Shown: positions 1 through 8,116, counted from the stretch's first letter. The stretch is 64,000 bases of DNA from JBPOHE01 sp052035915 (GCA_052035915.1 JBPOHE010000014.1:12601-76600), one strand, 5' to 3'. The notes: generated by a model not told the origin, from the sequence alone. Numbers and translations: made by a program.

Positions 1-750
1 GCGGATAACTATATCTGGCTGTTGCGACAACCCGGGAACCGACGGGTGGCGGTCGTCGATCCCGGCGACGAGGAACCCGTGATCGAGCGGTTGCGGGCGG
101 AAGATCTCAGCCTCGGCGCCATTTTGATCACTCATCCGCATGGAGATCATGTGGGGGGAATCCCTGGTCTGCTGGCGGCCTATCCAGGCATCCCGGTGTT
201 CGGCCCGGCCCGGGAACGCATTGCCGGACGCACCCGGGCCCTCGGCGAAGGGGAACGGGTGGACCTGCCCGGGATGGATGTTTCCCTACAGGTGCTGGAT
301 GTCCCCGGCCATACCGCCGGTCATATCGCCTATCTGGGTCATGGTGCCTTGTTCTGTGGTGATACCCTCTTTACCGCCGGTTGCGGCCGGGTGTTCAGCG
401 GCACCCTGGCGGATCTGCATCATTCCCTTTGCCGTCTGCGGGCCTTGCCGCCGGAAACCCTGGTGTACTGTGCCCATGAGTACACACTGGAGAATCTCGG
501 CTTCGCCCGCTGGGTGGAGCCGGAGAGCCGGGCGATCCTGGATCGACAGGCCCGGGCCCAGTCCGACCGTTCCGCCGGCATTCCGACCGTACCCTCGACC
601 CTGGCCCTGGAGTTGGCCACCAATCCCTTTCTTCGCACCGATCAAGCGGTTGTGTGGCAGGCGGCGGAGCGACAGGCCCGGCGCCCCTTGAACCTGGAGG
701 CCGAGGTGTTCGCGGTGATCCGCACCTGGAAGGATAAGGAATATGACTGA
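1..750 (+). CDS. gloB: Hydroxyacylglutathione hydrolase (glyoxalase II), 5' end outside window
   Basis: The protein hydrolyses S-lactoylglutathione to lactate and glutathione, the second step of methylglyoxal detoxification in the cytoplasm. The reading frame is open from base 1 and starts ADNYIWLL, the usual text just after the start of GloB, so only a few N-terminal residues lie outside the window. The metallo-beta-lactamase metal motif THPHGDH is near codon 44, followed by a GHTAGH-type histidine segment, FCGDTLF and CAHEYT, all expected zinc ligand regions. The C-terminal glutathione-binding part ends in TWKDKEYD. Length and motif order match the family. It is the last gene before a 147 bp gap. 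Confidence 0.95.
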   Translation, partial: ADNYIWLLRQPGNRRVAVVDPGDEEPVIERLRAEDLSLGAILITHPHGDHVGGIPGLLAAYPGIPVFGPARERIAGRTRALGEGERVDLPGMDVSLQVLDVPGHTAGHIAYLGHGALFCGDTLFTAGCGRVFSGTLADLHHSLCRLRALPPETLVYCAHEYTLENLGFARWVEPESRAILDRQARAQSDRSAGIPTVPSTLALELATNPFLRTDQAVVWQAAERQARRPLNLEAEVFAVIRTWKDKEYD

Positions 751-897
751 AATCCACCCACATCCTGCCAGAATAAGGGTTATGAGACCCAGCGGAAGAT
801 GCTGTGCTCCATCGCTCTGGTTGAATCGTCGCGATCGATATTCCCAAGGACGGGATGAGTTGTTTCTGTGTCGCCGTACTTGAAGAGGACAAGCAAG

Positions 898-1860
898 ATG
901 AACAGACAGATTTCCTTGACCCTGGCCCTCGTCCCCCTCTTGGTGGCGGGAGGGACCCAGGCGGCCATGTCCGTCGGCGGGGGGGCACCCCGGATGGACA
1001 GCAGCGCCCCCTTGATCCAGATCTATCAGGAACCGGGAGCCGCGCCCCGTATCTCATCCACCCCGGATGGCGGATCGGCCCAGGCCGGGTGGCCGGACGC
1101 GGGCAGGATGGCTCCTCCATCCGGAACTCCATTCGCCTCCGGCCCGGGACCGGGTTCCTATTCCGCGGCTTCTTCGCTGCCACCCCCTGGCGGTGGATAT
1201 GTGGGTGCGCCGATGACGGAGTCGTCTCCAGGCCCCGCTTACGGTCCCTCGGCCTCCAGGCCGAATCCACCGGCTGACTGGATGATGTCGGGAAGTCCGG
1301 GTCAAGGGGGGGCGTTCCCGGGTTCGACCTGGATGGGTGGAGGCGCTCCGGGCGGTTACGCCGCCCCGGGTCAATCCGGGCCGGGTGGGAGCGCCTACCC
1401 GGGTTCCGGGGGCGGTCTTCCTCCTCCCGGCGGTGTCTATCCCGGGGGAACGGCCAGCCGCTTCGGTTCTCCCTGGGGGACAGGTGCCCTCCCGGGAGGA
1501 CTCCCCGCCTCAAGCGCCCCGGGAACGGAGTTTGGCGGTGCCGGAAGCGGTCCCCGTTCCTATCCCGAACTTTCGGGAAACCCGCCCTTCCCCATGGGGG
1601 CGAACGAGCCGTCCCTTATGCCGGGTCCTGACCGTGGCGGCAGCGGCGGCTATAACCCTGCCGGCTCCGGATGGGGACCAGGAGGATTGGCCGGGCCTGG
1701 TCCGGGAGGGACGCCAAGATGGGGACCCTGGTCGTCGATGATGGCCGATCCCCTGATGATGATGTTGGAACGGCATCTCGACTTCATGGATCGACTCGAC
1801 CGCATCGAGACCAAACTTCAGGAAATCCTGGAGCGGCTCCCTAAGTCACCCACGCCCTGA
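898..1860 (+). CDS. Exported Gly/Pro-rich low-complexity protein
   Basis: No family recognised. I chose ATG 898 because it gives a clean signal peptide (MNRQISLTLALVPLLVAGGTQA) and is preceded by an AGGACAAG purine tract; an upstream in-frame start at 868 would add ten residues that are not signal-like. The mature protein is about 300 residues of Gly, Pro, Ser and Ala with few charges until residue 270. It then ends in a short amphipathic helix rich in Met, Leu, Arg and Glu (RHLDFMDRLDRIETKLQ) that could form a coiled coil. The layout, a disordered exported linker with an oligomerising tail, would suit a cell-surface or periplasmic structural protein, but that is inference. The reverse strand is also open here because of the GC skew. 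Confidence 0.7.
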   Translation: MNRQISLTLALVPLLVAGGTQAAMSVGGGAPRMDSSAPLIQIYQEPGAAPRISSTPDGGSAQAGWPDAGRMAPPSGTPFASGPGPGSYSAASSLPPPGGGYVGAPMTESSPGPAYGPSASRPNPPADWMMSGSPGQGGAFPGSTWMGGGAPGGYAAPGQSGPGGSAYPGSGGGLPPPGGVYPGGTASRFGSPWGTGALPGGLPASSAPGTEFGGAGSGPRSYPELSGNPPFPMGANEPSLMPGPDRGGSGGYNPAGSGWGPGGLAGPGPGGTPRWGPWSSMMADPLMMMLERHLDFMDRLDRIETKLQEILERLPKSPTP

Positions 1861-1870
1861 TGGCGTTCGA

Positions 1871-1892
1871 CCCCCGGGGCCGGACCCGGGGG
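1871..1892. terminator. GC-rich hairpin between convergent genes
   Basis: An 8 bp perfect stem (CCCCCGGG / CCCGGGGG) with a 6-base loop lies between the ends of two convergent genes. There is no T-run on either side, so it may work as a weak bidirectional terminator or only as an mRNA 3' end stabiliser. Confidence 0.45.
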
Positions 1893-1898
1893 CGGGGG

Positions 1899-2828
1899 TT
1901 AACAGCCTTCGATGCTCTCTTTCCCGATCAGATCCTCGCTATCCTCAGGTAGGTTGGCGAGCCGGTTCTGCAACCAATAGATCGCCGAGGAATCCAGCTC
2001 ACCCTTTCCGGCCCCCACCAAGGCATTGAGATATTGTCCCACCAGGGCAGCGCCAGGGAGGGCGAGGCCCAGTTCGGCGGCGGTGTCCATGGCAATCCCC
2101 ATGTCCTTGCGATGAAGCCGGGCCTTGAAGCCGGGTTGGTAATCTTCCTGCAACATGCGTTGGCCGTGGGTTTCGAGCACCCGGCTGGAGGCATAACCAC
2201 CGAGCAGGGCCTCCCGCACCCGGGCCGGGTCGACGCTGGAGGCGCGTGCCAGGATCAGAGCCTCGCCGACAGCCGCCATGGTCTGGGCCACGACCACTTG
2301 GTTACAGGCCTTGGCCACCTGACCGGCCCCATGATCGCCCACATGGATGATGGATTTTCCCAACAATTCCAACAGGGGCCGCACCCGGGCGAGGGTCTCC
2401 GCCTGGCCCCCGACCATAATCGACAGCGTCCCGGCTATGGCCCCCTGTTCGCCGCCGGATACCGGGGCATCCAGCATGGCGATGTCCCGTTCGGCCAGCC
2501 TTTGAGCCAGGCGGCGGGTGGCGGAAGGGGAGATGGTGCTCATGTCGATCAGGATGGAACCCGGTCTGGCCCCCAGGATGACCCCCTGTTCGCCGAGTAC
2601 CACCGCTTCGACATCCGAGGTGGCCGACACCATGGTGAAGACGATGTCCGCCTGCCCGGCGACCTCTTGCGGCGAGGCGCAACCCTGGGCACCGGCCTGG
2701 ATCAGCGGATCCATACTCGTGGCGCGGCGCCCATAGACCCACAGGGGGTAACCGGCCCTGAGCAGATTGAGGGCCATGGGGCGACCCATGATGCCGAGTC
2801 CGATGAAGCCTAGCTTGGTTTCTTGCAT
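1899..2828 (-). CDS. NAD(P)-dependent beta-hydroxyacid dehydrogenase, GarR/GlxR type
   Basis: A 309-residue member of the 3-hydroxyisobutyrate / tartronate semialdehyde reductase family. The N-terminal Rossmann motif GFIGLGIMGRPMA is at residues 5-17, the substrate motif DAPVSGGEQGA is near residue 120, and the catalytic lysine sits in GQVAKACNQ near residue 170. The C-terminal all-alpha domain (KDMGIA) is complete. The closest functional label is 2-hydroxy-3-oxopropionate reductase in glycerate metabolism, but substrate cannot be fixed by sequence alone. ATG 2828 is chosen because the Rossmann motif follows at once and GAGCGA precedes it; a longer frame upstream adds 53 residues with no family match. 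No pathway partner is adjacent. Confidence 0.9.
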   Translation of the reverse strand: MQETKLGFIGLGIMGRPMALNLLRAGYPLWVYGRRATSMDPLIQAGAQGCASPQEVAGQADIVFTMVSATSDVEAVVLGEQGVILGARPGSILIDMSTISPSATRRLAQRLAERDIAMLDAPVSGGEQGAIAGTLSIMVGGQAETLARVRPLLELLGKSIIHVGDHGAGQVAKACNQVVVAQTMAAVGEALILARASSVDPARVREALLGGYASSRVLETHGQRMLQEDYQPGFKARLHRKDMGIAMDTAAELGLALPGAALVGQYLNALVGAGKGELDSSAIYWLQNRLANLPEDSEDLIGKESIEGC

Positions 2829-3323
2829 GATTGTTGCTCGCTCTGAAAAGACAAAGACCAAAAAAACAGCCGGGCCCAGGCATCCGCTCTTCATTGCCCG
2901 CTGGGAAGGCTTCGTATCATCGCAGACCAGGTGATCAGTCGGAACATCCGCCTCTTGCACCCTTGGTGATACAGGCTCGGCCACCATCCAGGCGCCCGGT
3001 CCGCCGTGGCCCGAAATAAAGGGGAGAACCAGCTTCAGGCGTCCTTGCCTGTTGAAATTCTGGCAGGCCGTGTTATTTCTGTGTTACTAGCGGATTCGTT
3101 CGGGGGCCAGACGAGGAACAACCGAAAGCCCAGGGAGTGGACGCTTGCCTCCCTGTCATGCAGCCGGCCCCGCCGGGAAACCCGGAAGCGTCCCTCAGGT
3201 TGATCAGGAGCCTGTGTCTTTTCTGGAAGAAGAACGCGGCTCCTTATCGGGTCCCTGCGATCATGGATGTGTCACGGAAAAAAAGTAATAACCGCCAGAA
3301 TACCCTCAAGGTTGGAAAAAAAG
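2829..3323. other. Intergenic region, 495 bp, no gene seen
   Basis: This separates the divergent dehydrogenase and CZB genes. Short open frames exist but lack ribosome binding sites and family resemblance. It presumably holds the promoters of both genes; no convincing -35/-10 pair was identified. Confidence 0.5.
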
Positions 3324-3761
3324 ATGAATAAAACCGAAGCACTGAACGCGATTCGCCGCGCCAAATCCGCCCACATCAAATGGCGCAGTTTCGCCCAGGC
3401 CTTGATAGCCGGCGTCCCGGTCACCGATGACAAGGTTCCCAAACGCCATACCGACTGCGATTTCGGCAAATGGTATTACGGGGATGGGAATAGCAGCCTC
3501 GGCGATCTGGACAGCTTTCGCGCCATCGAATCCCCGCATGAGATGTTGCATGCGATCTATGCCCGCATCTATTCCATCTACAGCGGCGAGGGGGAGACCT
3601 GGCTGCAACGCTTCCTTTCCACCAAGGCCAAACTCGAACAACGTCGGCAGGACAATGCCAAAAAACTGATGGAAGAGTTGATCGATGTGTCCGAGAGTTT
3701 GCTCAAAAGCATCGAGATCCTCGAACAAGAGGTCCATGAGTCCAAGACCATCCCGGACTAA
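3324..3761 (+). CDS. Stand-alone CZB (chemoreceptor zinc-binding) domain protein
   Basis: A 145-residue cytoplasmic protein made of a single CZB domain (PF13682 type). The four metal ligands are visible: His17 in the first helix, Cys45 in the signature HTDCDFGKWYYG, and His72 and His76 in PHEMLH. CZB domains bind zinc tightly and are usually attached to chemoreceptors or diguanylate cyclases, where zinc or hypochlorous acid modulates signalling; here nothing else is fused. The C-terminal 50 residues are a charged helix (KAKLEQRRQDNAKKLMEELI) likely to form a coiled coil and mediate partner binding. ATG 3324 is used because the domain begins there; upstream in-frame codons are not conserved-looking. 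No che gene is adjacent, so its partner is unknown. Confidence 0.85.
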   Translation: MNKTEALNAIRRAKSAHIKWRSFAQALIAGVPVTDDKVPKRHTDCDFGKWYYGDGNSSLGDLDSFRAIESPHEMLHAIYARIYSIYSGEGETWLQRFLSTKAKLEQRRQDNAKKLMEELIDVSESLLKSIEILEQEVHESKTIPD

Positions 3762-4409
3762 CGGCCATCCATCTTCCATAAGCCGCTCAGGCTGCCCGCC
3801 GAGATCAGGTCGGACCTGAACATAAACCGGCGCGGCGGCCTCTTCGTCCCCCAGCCCAAACACCAGCCAGGGGAAAACGAAGGGATGTCATACCAGTTCC
3901 TTTGCTTTTCCCCGCATCGGTGGCGGGGGGTTGGCGCCCTCATCCGTTCTGTCATTGGGAACCCGACGCTGGGTTCAGAAAGACCATGCCCTCGACCGCG
4001 AGAGACAGGGGAGCCATCTCGGCTGGCCCCTACCTCTGTAGGCGCTCCGGGCACGGGCGCTTTGAACCGGTTTCGTGTTCTCCAATGGAGAACAAATCAG
4101 GCCTGAAATTTGGTATTGTTCTCTTGATAAGAACAAAAATGGAGCATTTTCCGTCGATGCCCGGAGCCTCTGAGCGCTCTGACCTTTCCCTGTTAGGTCC
4201 TGCTCTTCGCGGTGAATTCAAGGACGGTGCCCGCGCTCCTCCGCTTGGACGCATCGAATGTATTCAGAAAGGGGATAACCTTTTGAAAGTCAGCTTGATC
4301 TGGAGCAATCCGCGAAGGTTTTCCCCCTGTCCTTTCCAGTAATCACAGACTAAATTCAAGGTAGAAAATGCTTTCGCCAGTCGAGTTAAGGCCTCGAAGG
4401 AGTAGGTAA
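3762..4409. other. Intergenic region, 648 bp, with one dispersed repeat
   Basis: Apart from the REPIN-like element at 4044-4167, no gene, RNA or clear promoter was recognised. A purine-rich AAGGAGTAGGTAA segment just before 4410 is the ribosome binding site of the next gene. Confidence 0.5.
4044..4167 (+). repeat. REPIN/MITE-like dispersed element, copy 1
   Basis: A 124 bp element with perfect 10 bp terminal inverted repeats (GCTCCGGGCA at 4044-4053, TGCCCGGAGC at 4158-4167). Inside are two palindromes: a 19-base perfect one at 4076-4094 (TGTTCTCCA, A, TGGAGAACA) and a looser one around 4116-4136 (TTGTTCT / AGAACAA). The two arms are inverted copies of each other. About 40 bp to the right also resemble the flanks of the other copies. 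Confidence 0.8.
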
Positions 4410-5033
4410 ATGAAAGGGTTATGGGGTGTTTTGCTGATCGGCGCCGCCCTTTTCCTGCTGGGCGGCGGAAGGGATGGGGGGCTGGGGATCAACCCGGCAG
4501 CGGCGCAGACACCGCCCGATTGCACCAACGGCGATTGTCCCCCGCCGCCACCAGACTGCACCAATGGCGACTGTCCGCCGCCCCCGCCCGACTGCACCAA
4601 CGGCGACTGTCCGCCTCCGGAACCGACCGACGATTGCTGCTGCGTAGGTGACAATCAACCCGGGGATAATCGGGTCTGTTGCTGTCCCAACGACAGCCGC
4701 GATGCGATGACCTGTCGGCTGAGCCTCGTCCTGGATACCGGCTACCCGGACGAGTGGCATCAGACGCTCGCCCAGGAAAGCCTGGAGGGTAAGCGGCCGC
4801 GAGGTTGCGACATCCTGATGGCCAAGTATTGCGATCCTCCCGAAGAAGAGGTCTGCTCCTGGCAGCGGGGGAAGAGGGTCTGTCAACGGATACTGAAGGC
4901 CCAATGCAAGATTCTGGACCAAGTCTGCGCGTACCGCTTTTGCGGACCGACCTGGTTTCCTTTCGATGCCCCGGCTCCCGACAAGGCCGGTTGTGGCTGG
5001 TGGGATCAGATCTATCATTGCCGGCAGAAATAA
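4410..5033 (+). CDS. Exported cysteine-rich protein with three identical 12-residue repeats
   Basis: Function unknown. The 207-residue product starts with a signal sequence (KGLWGVLLIGAALFLLGGG, then a cleavage-like AAAQ at residues 30-33). Residues 35-70 are three exact copies of PPDCTNGDCPPP, encoded by 36 bp units at 4512-4619 that differ only by silent changes. The remainder is cysteine-dense: CCC clusters near residues 75 and 90, then CxxxC-type pairs through the last 100 residues. Secreted disulfide-rich proteins of this type are stable outside the cell; the repeats with paired Cys might bind metal or crosslink, but that is speculation. GGAGTAGGTAA lies directly upstream of ATG 4410. 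A hairpin after the stop may end the transcript. Confidence 0.75.
   Translation: MKGLWGVLLIGAALFLLGGGRDGGLGINPAAAQTPPDCTNGDCPPPPPDCTNGDCPPPPPDCTNGDCPPPEPTDDCCCVGDNQPGDNRVCCCPNDSRDAMTCRLSLVLDTGYPDEWHQTLAQESLEGKRPRGCDILMAKYCDPPEEEVCSWQRGKRVCQRILKAQCKILDQVCAYRFCGPTWFPFDAPAPDKAGCGWWDQIYHCRQK
4512..4619 (+). repeat. Tandem repeat, 3 x 36 bp, coding
   Basis: Three consecutive 36 bp units inside the Cys-rich exported protein gene, each coding PPDCTNGDCPPP. Base differences between units are mainly third-position changes (for example GATTGC against GACTGC), so the peptide has been kept while the DNA drifted. Confidence 0.9.
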
Positions 5034-5059
5034 AGACGCCGCCGCATGAAGGGGAGCGA

Positions 5060-5079
5060 AGCCGGGGGAAGGCCCGGCT
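5060..5079. terminator. Hairpin between convergent genes
   Basis: AGCCGGG (5060-5066) pairs with CCCGGCT (5073-5079) across a 6-base loop, between the Cys-rich protein gene and the convergent DksA-type gene. No T-run follows on the + strand. Confidence 0.4.
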
Positions 5080-5108
5080 CGGCTCCATCCGTAGTGGGAA
5101 AGAGATTC

Positions 5109-5528
5109 TCAATCCGCGTGCAGGCGTTGCAGATATTCCCGTCTCTCCTGGGCCTCCACGCAGAGCGTGGCCGTTGGTCGTGCGAGCAAACGGGCGAGGC
5201 CGATGGGCTCTCCGGTGTCTTCGCAAAAGCCGTAACTGCCGTCGTCGACACGCGCCAAGGCGGCGTTGACCTTCGAGAGCAGTTTGCGCTCCCGATCCCG
5301 CATCCTGAGCTCGAACATGTGCTCTTCCTCCGTGGTCGCCCGGTCATTGGGATCCGCGGAGAGTTCCACTTCCTTGAGATGGACGCCCGTGGTGGCGGCG
5401 TTCTGGAGCAGTTCCTGACGCCACTGCAACAACCGTTGTTTGAAAAACTCGAGTTGCGCATCGTTCATATACTCAGTTTCAGGCATGGCGAGAAGCTGGC
5501 TTTCGGTCAAGGCGGGTGGCGGCTTCAT
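5109..5528 (-). CDS. dksA: RNA polymerase-binding transcription factor, DksA type, reduced zinc site
   Basis: A 139-residue DksA homologue that should bind the secondary channel of RNA polymerase and work with ppGpp. The coiled-coil tip motif with paired acids (D59 and D62 in DPNDRATTEEE) is intact. The C-terminal globular region reads YGFCEDTGEPIG and LARPTATLCVEAQER: positions equivalent to the four zinc cysteines are Cys102, Thr105, Cys123 and Ala126, so only two of the four remain. Such reduced-cysteine variants are known in proteobacteria (for example DksA2 of Pseudomonas, used when zinc is scarce), so this protein may act without structural zinc. AAGGAA lies seven bases ahead of the ATG. 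It stands alone. Confidence 0.9.
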   Translation of the reverse strand: MKPPPALTESQLLAMPETEYMNDAQLEFFKQRLLQWRQELLQNAATTGVHLKEVELSADPNDRATTEEEHMFELRMRDRERKLLSKVNAALARVDDGSYGFCEDTGEPIGLARLLARPTATLCVEAQERREYLQRLHAD

Positions 5529-5737
5529 GATGATGGGTTCCTTATCAGGCTGACCTGTGGGAAATATCCGAACCGCCCTAGACGGTCCTGGAGGAGGCGC
5601 TGATTGTAGGGGTATGAGTCATAGTGGTGGAACTTTGGGTCATTTCCGGGGAGGCTGCAACCTGGATCAAGGGAGTCGTACCCTTCAGGGATGGGATGAT
5701 GGGGCCTCGGAAGGGCGAAACAAGGGGTATTCCGGGC

Positions 5738-6493
5738 TCAGATACGCCGGCCAAGGGTGCCGAAGACTCCGTTCAGAGTCCTGTGCAAAGATCCGAGATC
5801 CAGTATCCAGGCAACCCAGAAGGCGACATGAACAGCCACAATGAGCCAGAAGACCGCTTGATAACTGGACTTGATCGTTTTGTGGCGCATCATCTGCTGG
5901 GCGACATAGGCTCCTGGCCAGCCACCCATCGCCTCGATCAGATGCAGCGTGGATTCGGGAACCCGCCAATTCCCATGGATCGCGCTGTACTTGTCACGGG
6001 CGTAGAGGAGGAAGAGGATCAGACTCGCGGCTGGATAGGCCAAGAGAGGGATTGGACTGATCCGAAACATACTCACCGCTCCGGCGAGACAGAACAGGGC
6101 GCAACCGGCGACCAGCAAGGTTAGGCCATTCAAGGGGAGCTGGCGCAACTCCGTGTTTCTCGGTCTGGGGTGCGCGGGCGAACCGGTCTGAATCTTCCCG
6201 GTTTGACGGCTGGCTTGCTGGTTCCTCAGAACCCGGTTCTCCATGGTTCGGGCAGGAGGTGTCCCAGCGTCATTGGTCTCGGCCGCTTCGATAACGGCCT
6301 TCAGGGCACGAGGTCCACGACCCTGGGGGTCATCGCCGGCACTATAGAGAACCCGTGCCCCGATTCTCGGTTGTTGACCAGGCGGCAAGGCCGTGATGTG
6401 AAGAAAGATATCGACACTCCCCGAATCCGGTCGGATGAACCCAAAGCCCTTGTCATCGTTCCAACGAACGATTTGTCCGGCGTTGATGGTCAT
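5738..6493 (-). CDS. Cold-shock domain fused to DUF1294 membrane domain
   Basis: A 251-residue fusion. Residues 1-66 are a cold-shock domain with the RNA-binding texts KGFGFIRP and DIFLHITAL (RNP1 and RNP2 equivalents). A polar linker of about 55 residues follows. From residue 120 there are membrane segments with the DUF1294 signature: LLYARDKYSAIHG, then RVPESTLHLIEAMGGWPGA and RHKTIKSSYQAVFW. The architecture is known from many proteobacteria; its function is not established, though tethering an RNA-binding domain to the membrane is suggested. It starts 17 bp beyond the stop of the porin gene on the same strand, so the two may be co-transcribed. Confidence 0.9.
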   Translation of the reverse strand: MTINAGQIVRWNDDKGFGFIRPDSGSVDIFLHITALPPGQQPRIGARVLYSAGDDPQGRGPRALKAVIEAAETNDAGTPPARTMENRVLRNQQASRQTGKIQTGSPAHPRPRNTELRQLPLNGLTLLVAGCALFCLAGAVSMFRISPIPLLAYPAASLILFLLYARDKYSAIHGNWRVPESTLHLIEAMGGWPGAYVAQQMMRHKTIKSSYQAVFWLIVAVHVAFWVAWILDLGSLHRTLNGVFGTLGRRI

Positions 6494-6510
6494 GGATGAG
6501 GCTTATTCCA

Positions 6511-7614
6511 TTAAAACATGGCGGTGAAACGCAGACCGAAGATCCAGCCCTCCGGATCCTGGACATCCACCTGGTTGCGATAGCGATCCTGCATCCATTG
6601 CAGGTCGAACGTAAGCGAGACCTGATCCGATACGCCAAACCGGTAATAGGTCTCGAAGGCCTGGGTGTGATCGATGTTGCTGTTGCCGCCGGGAAGATAG
6701 GCGTAACCAATGCCGATGTTGTCGGCCTCGCGGCCCCAACCCGAGCCCTTGAAATTGAGGCCGCCGGAGTAGAGCGATTTGTAATCGACCAAAGGGTCCT
6801 CGTTTTGCCAGGAGAACCGCAGAAAGCCGCCGATCACATCGCCAAAGGCTTGATCGAAGGACAACCCGCCGGCGAAGCGCTTGTTCTTGTTGATGCCGGA
6901 CGGATCGAGAAAACGATCATTGGTTCCGGAGAGGATCAGGCGGTAGTGACCTGGGCCAAACCCGCTCTCCTGTTTGTAGGCCAATTGAGCGCCATAGAAG
7001 TTATAGCTGTTGCCGTTGTCGTTCTCGCCAACGTTCATGCCGACCGCCGCGAGGGACCAGTCGCCGAGTTCCCATTGGGCCGCCGCCCCGCTGTCATAGG
7101 AGGGCAGGCCGTAGATCCCGGAGTTGACGAACGCCTCGTTCATGAACTGGGTGTATTCGCAGTTGGCATATTCGTTCGTGTCAAGGTAAGAGGTGGCGTC
7201 CAGGATACCCAGGGTGCCAGCCAACTTCTGGTCTTCGGCGAATTGGGTTTCATAACGGTACCAAGCGGAGAGCAGGTAATTGCGGTGACGTCCGTTGATG
7301 TGCTTGACGTCGTCTTCGAGATCCGCCGCCCAAGGGAGCAGTACAAAGGGGGAAATTGTATTCAGGCCATTGCCGGCAGCGAAACCGAGCTTCAAACCGA
7401 GTTCGTGCTCCTTGGCCGGGCGGTAAAGGCCTTCGAGCTGCAAGGGTAGGCCACCGCGGCAGGAATCCGGAGCGTCCCCGTTCGTCAGGCTCTGGCACTG
7501 CCCGGTCGCCGCCAGGGTGAGGTTGATGGAGAGGTTTTCGTTCAGGTCATAAGCCCAGGCCGGCGACACAACGAGGGCCATGGGCAGGGCCAGGGCGGAA
7601 AGCCGTGTATTCAT
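6511..7614 (-). CDS. Outer-membrane porin, OprB-like (carbohydrate-selective)
   Basis: A 367-residue outer-membrane beta-barrel. A signal peptide (MNTRLSALALPMALVVSPAWA) precedes a mature chain with many alternating hydrophobic strands and aromatic girdles, and it ends in Phe (GLRFTAMF), the barrel-assembly signal. The texts near the end, FETYYRFGVSDQVSLTFDLQWMQD, resemble OprB porins, which pass glucose and other sugars in pseudomonads. Three cysteines (two near residue 40 and one near 153) are unusual for a porin and may form a loop disulfide. Its SD AGGGAGA is paired within a perfect 9 bp hairpin, implying translational control. The cold-shock/DUF1294 gene follows on the same strand. Confidence 0.8.
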   Translation of the reverse strand: MNTRLSALALPMALVVSPAWAYDLNENLSINLTLAATGQCQSLTNGDAPDSCRGGLPLQLEGLYRPAKEHELGLKLGFAAGNGLNTISPFVLLPWAADLEDDVKHINGRHRNYLLSAWYRYETQFAEDQKLAGTLGILDATSYLDTNEYANCEYTQFMNEAFVNSGIYGLPSYDSGAAAQWELGDWSLAAVGMNVGENDNGNSYNFYGAQLAYKQESGFGPGHYRLILSGTNDRFLDPSGINKNKRFAGGLSFDQAFGDVIGGFLRFSWQNEDPLVDYKSLYSGGLNFKGSGWGREADNIGIGYAYLPGGNSNIDHTQAFETYYRFGVSDQVSLTFDLQWMQDRYRNQVDVQDPEGWIFGLRFTAMF

Positions 7615-7620
7615 GGATTG

Positions 7621-7645
7621 TCTCCCTGAGTCTCCATCAGGGAGA
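7621..7645 (-). promoter_or_regulatory. Hairpin that sequesters the porin ribosome binding site
   Basis: On the reverse strand the leader reads TCTCCCTGA, a 7-base loop (TGGAGAC), then TCAGGGAGA, followed by CAATCC and the ATG. The 3' arm contains the Shine-Dalgarno AGGGAGA at correct spacing, fully paired with the 5' arm (9 bp perfect stem). The loop holds a second GGAG. This geometry is expected of a thermosensor, or of a target for an sRNA or RNA-binding protein; the trigger is not visible. Confidence 0.7.
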
Positions 7646-8116
7646 CCGGTGGTCAGGATCGATTGGATCGGATGGCGTCGCTAAGGCGCCACTCGCATTC
7701 ACCTCCAACTCTGAGAACGACCGTCGTCCCACCTCCGTAGGCCGCTCCAGAAGGAGAAAGGAGAGGGTTGGGGGTTCATCGCCAGAGGCTGATATCCTGA
7801 ATATTTCACCAAGAAACGAATGGGAAAAGCAATGCGTCAGGGCTACCACACTAGATTTGCTACCAAACACCGCCTTCAACAGGATATCTTCCAGCGCCGA
7901 GAGTCGTCGGCGCTCAAGCTGGAAGTCCGACAGCGTTGAAAAATACTCGACAAGCCTCACGGGCATGAGAAACTTCCTCATTTCCATGTGGCTCAGATTA
8001 GCGGCCAAGGTCTATCAATGAAGCTCCAGGGGATGGGTTGCCCAGGTGTCCGAAGAGAAACGGACGGTCTGGGCGCCGATGGTCGATGGCTCGCGATCTG
8101 GACGAGACTCATCTCT
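7646..8116. other. Intergenic region with a probable transposase remnant
   Basis: Lies between the divergent porin and response-regulator genes. The only recognisable content is the putative ISAs1-like fragment at 7873-7987. A CACCTCCGTAGGCCGCTCC stretch at 7730-7748 resembles the left flank of dispersed element copy 1 but is not a complete copy. Confidence 0.4.
7873..7987 (-). pseudogene. Possible fragment of an ISAs1-type transposase N-terminus
   Basis: The reverse strand encodes MRKFLMPVRLVEYF, then STLSDFQLERRRLSALEDIL. This resembles the associated N-terminal domain of ISAs1/H-repeat transposases (family text of the form L-x-E-x-F-x-x-L-x-D-P-R-x-x-R ... L-x-D-I-L). The resemblance ends after about 40 residues and the catalytic DDE part is absent, so if real this is a relic. 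Recognition is from memory of the family and is tentative. Confidence 0.35.

Noticed and set aside
395..1513. Reverse-strand open frame of 372 codons over gloB and the Gly/Pro-rich gene
   Set aside because: Arg/Pro/Ser-rich composition typical of antisense in GC-rich DNA; it overlaps two better genes.
4512..4619. CRISPR-like repeats
   Set aside because: The 36 bp units are contiguous without spacers and are in-frame coding repeats.
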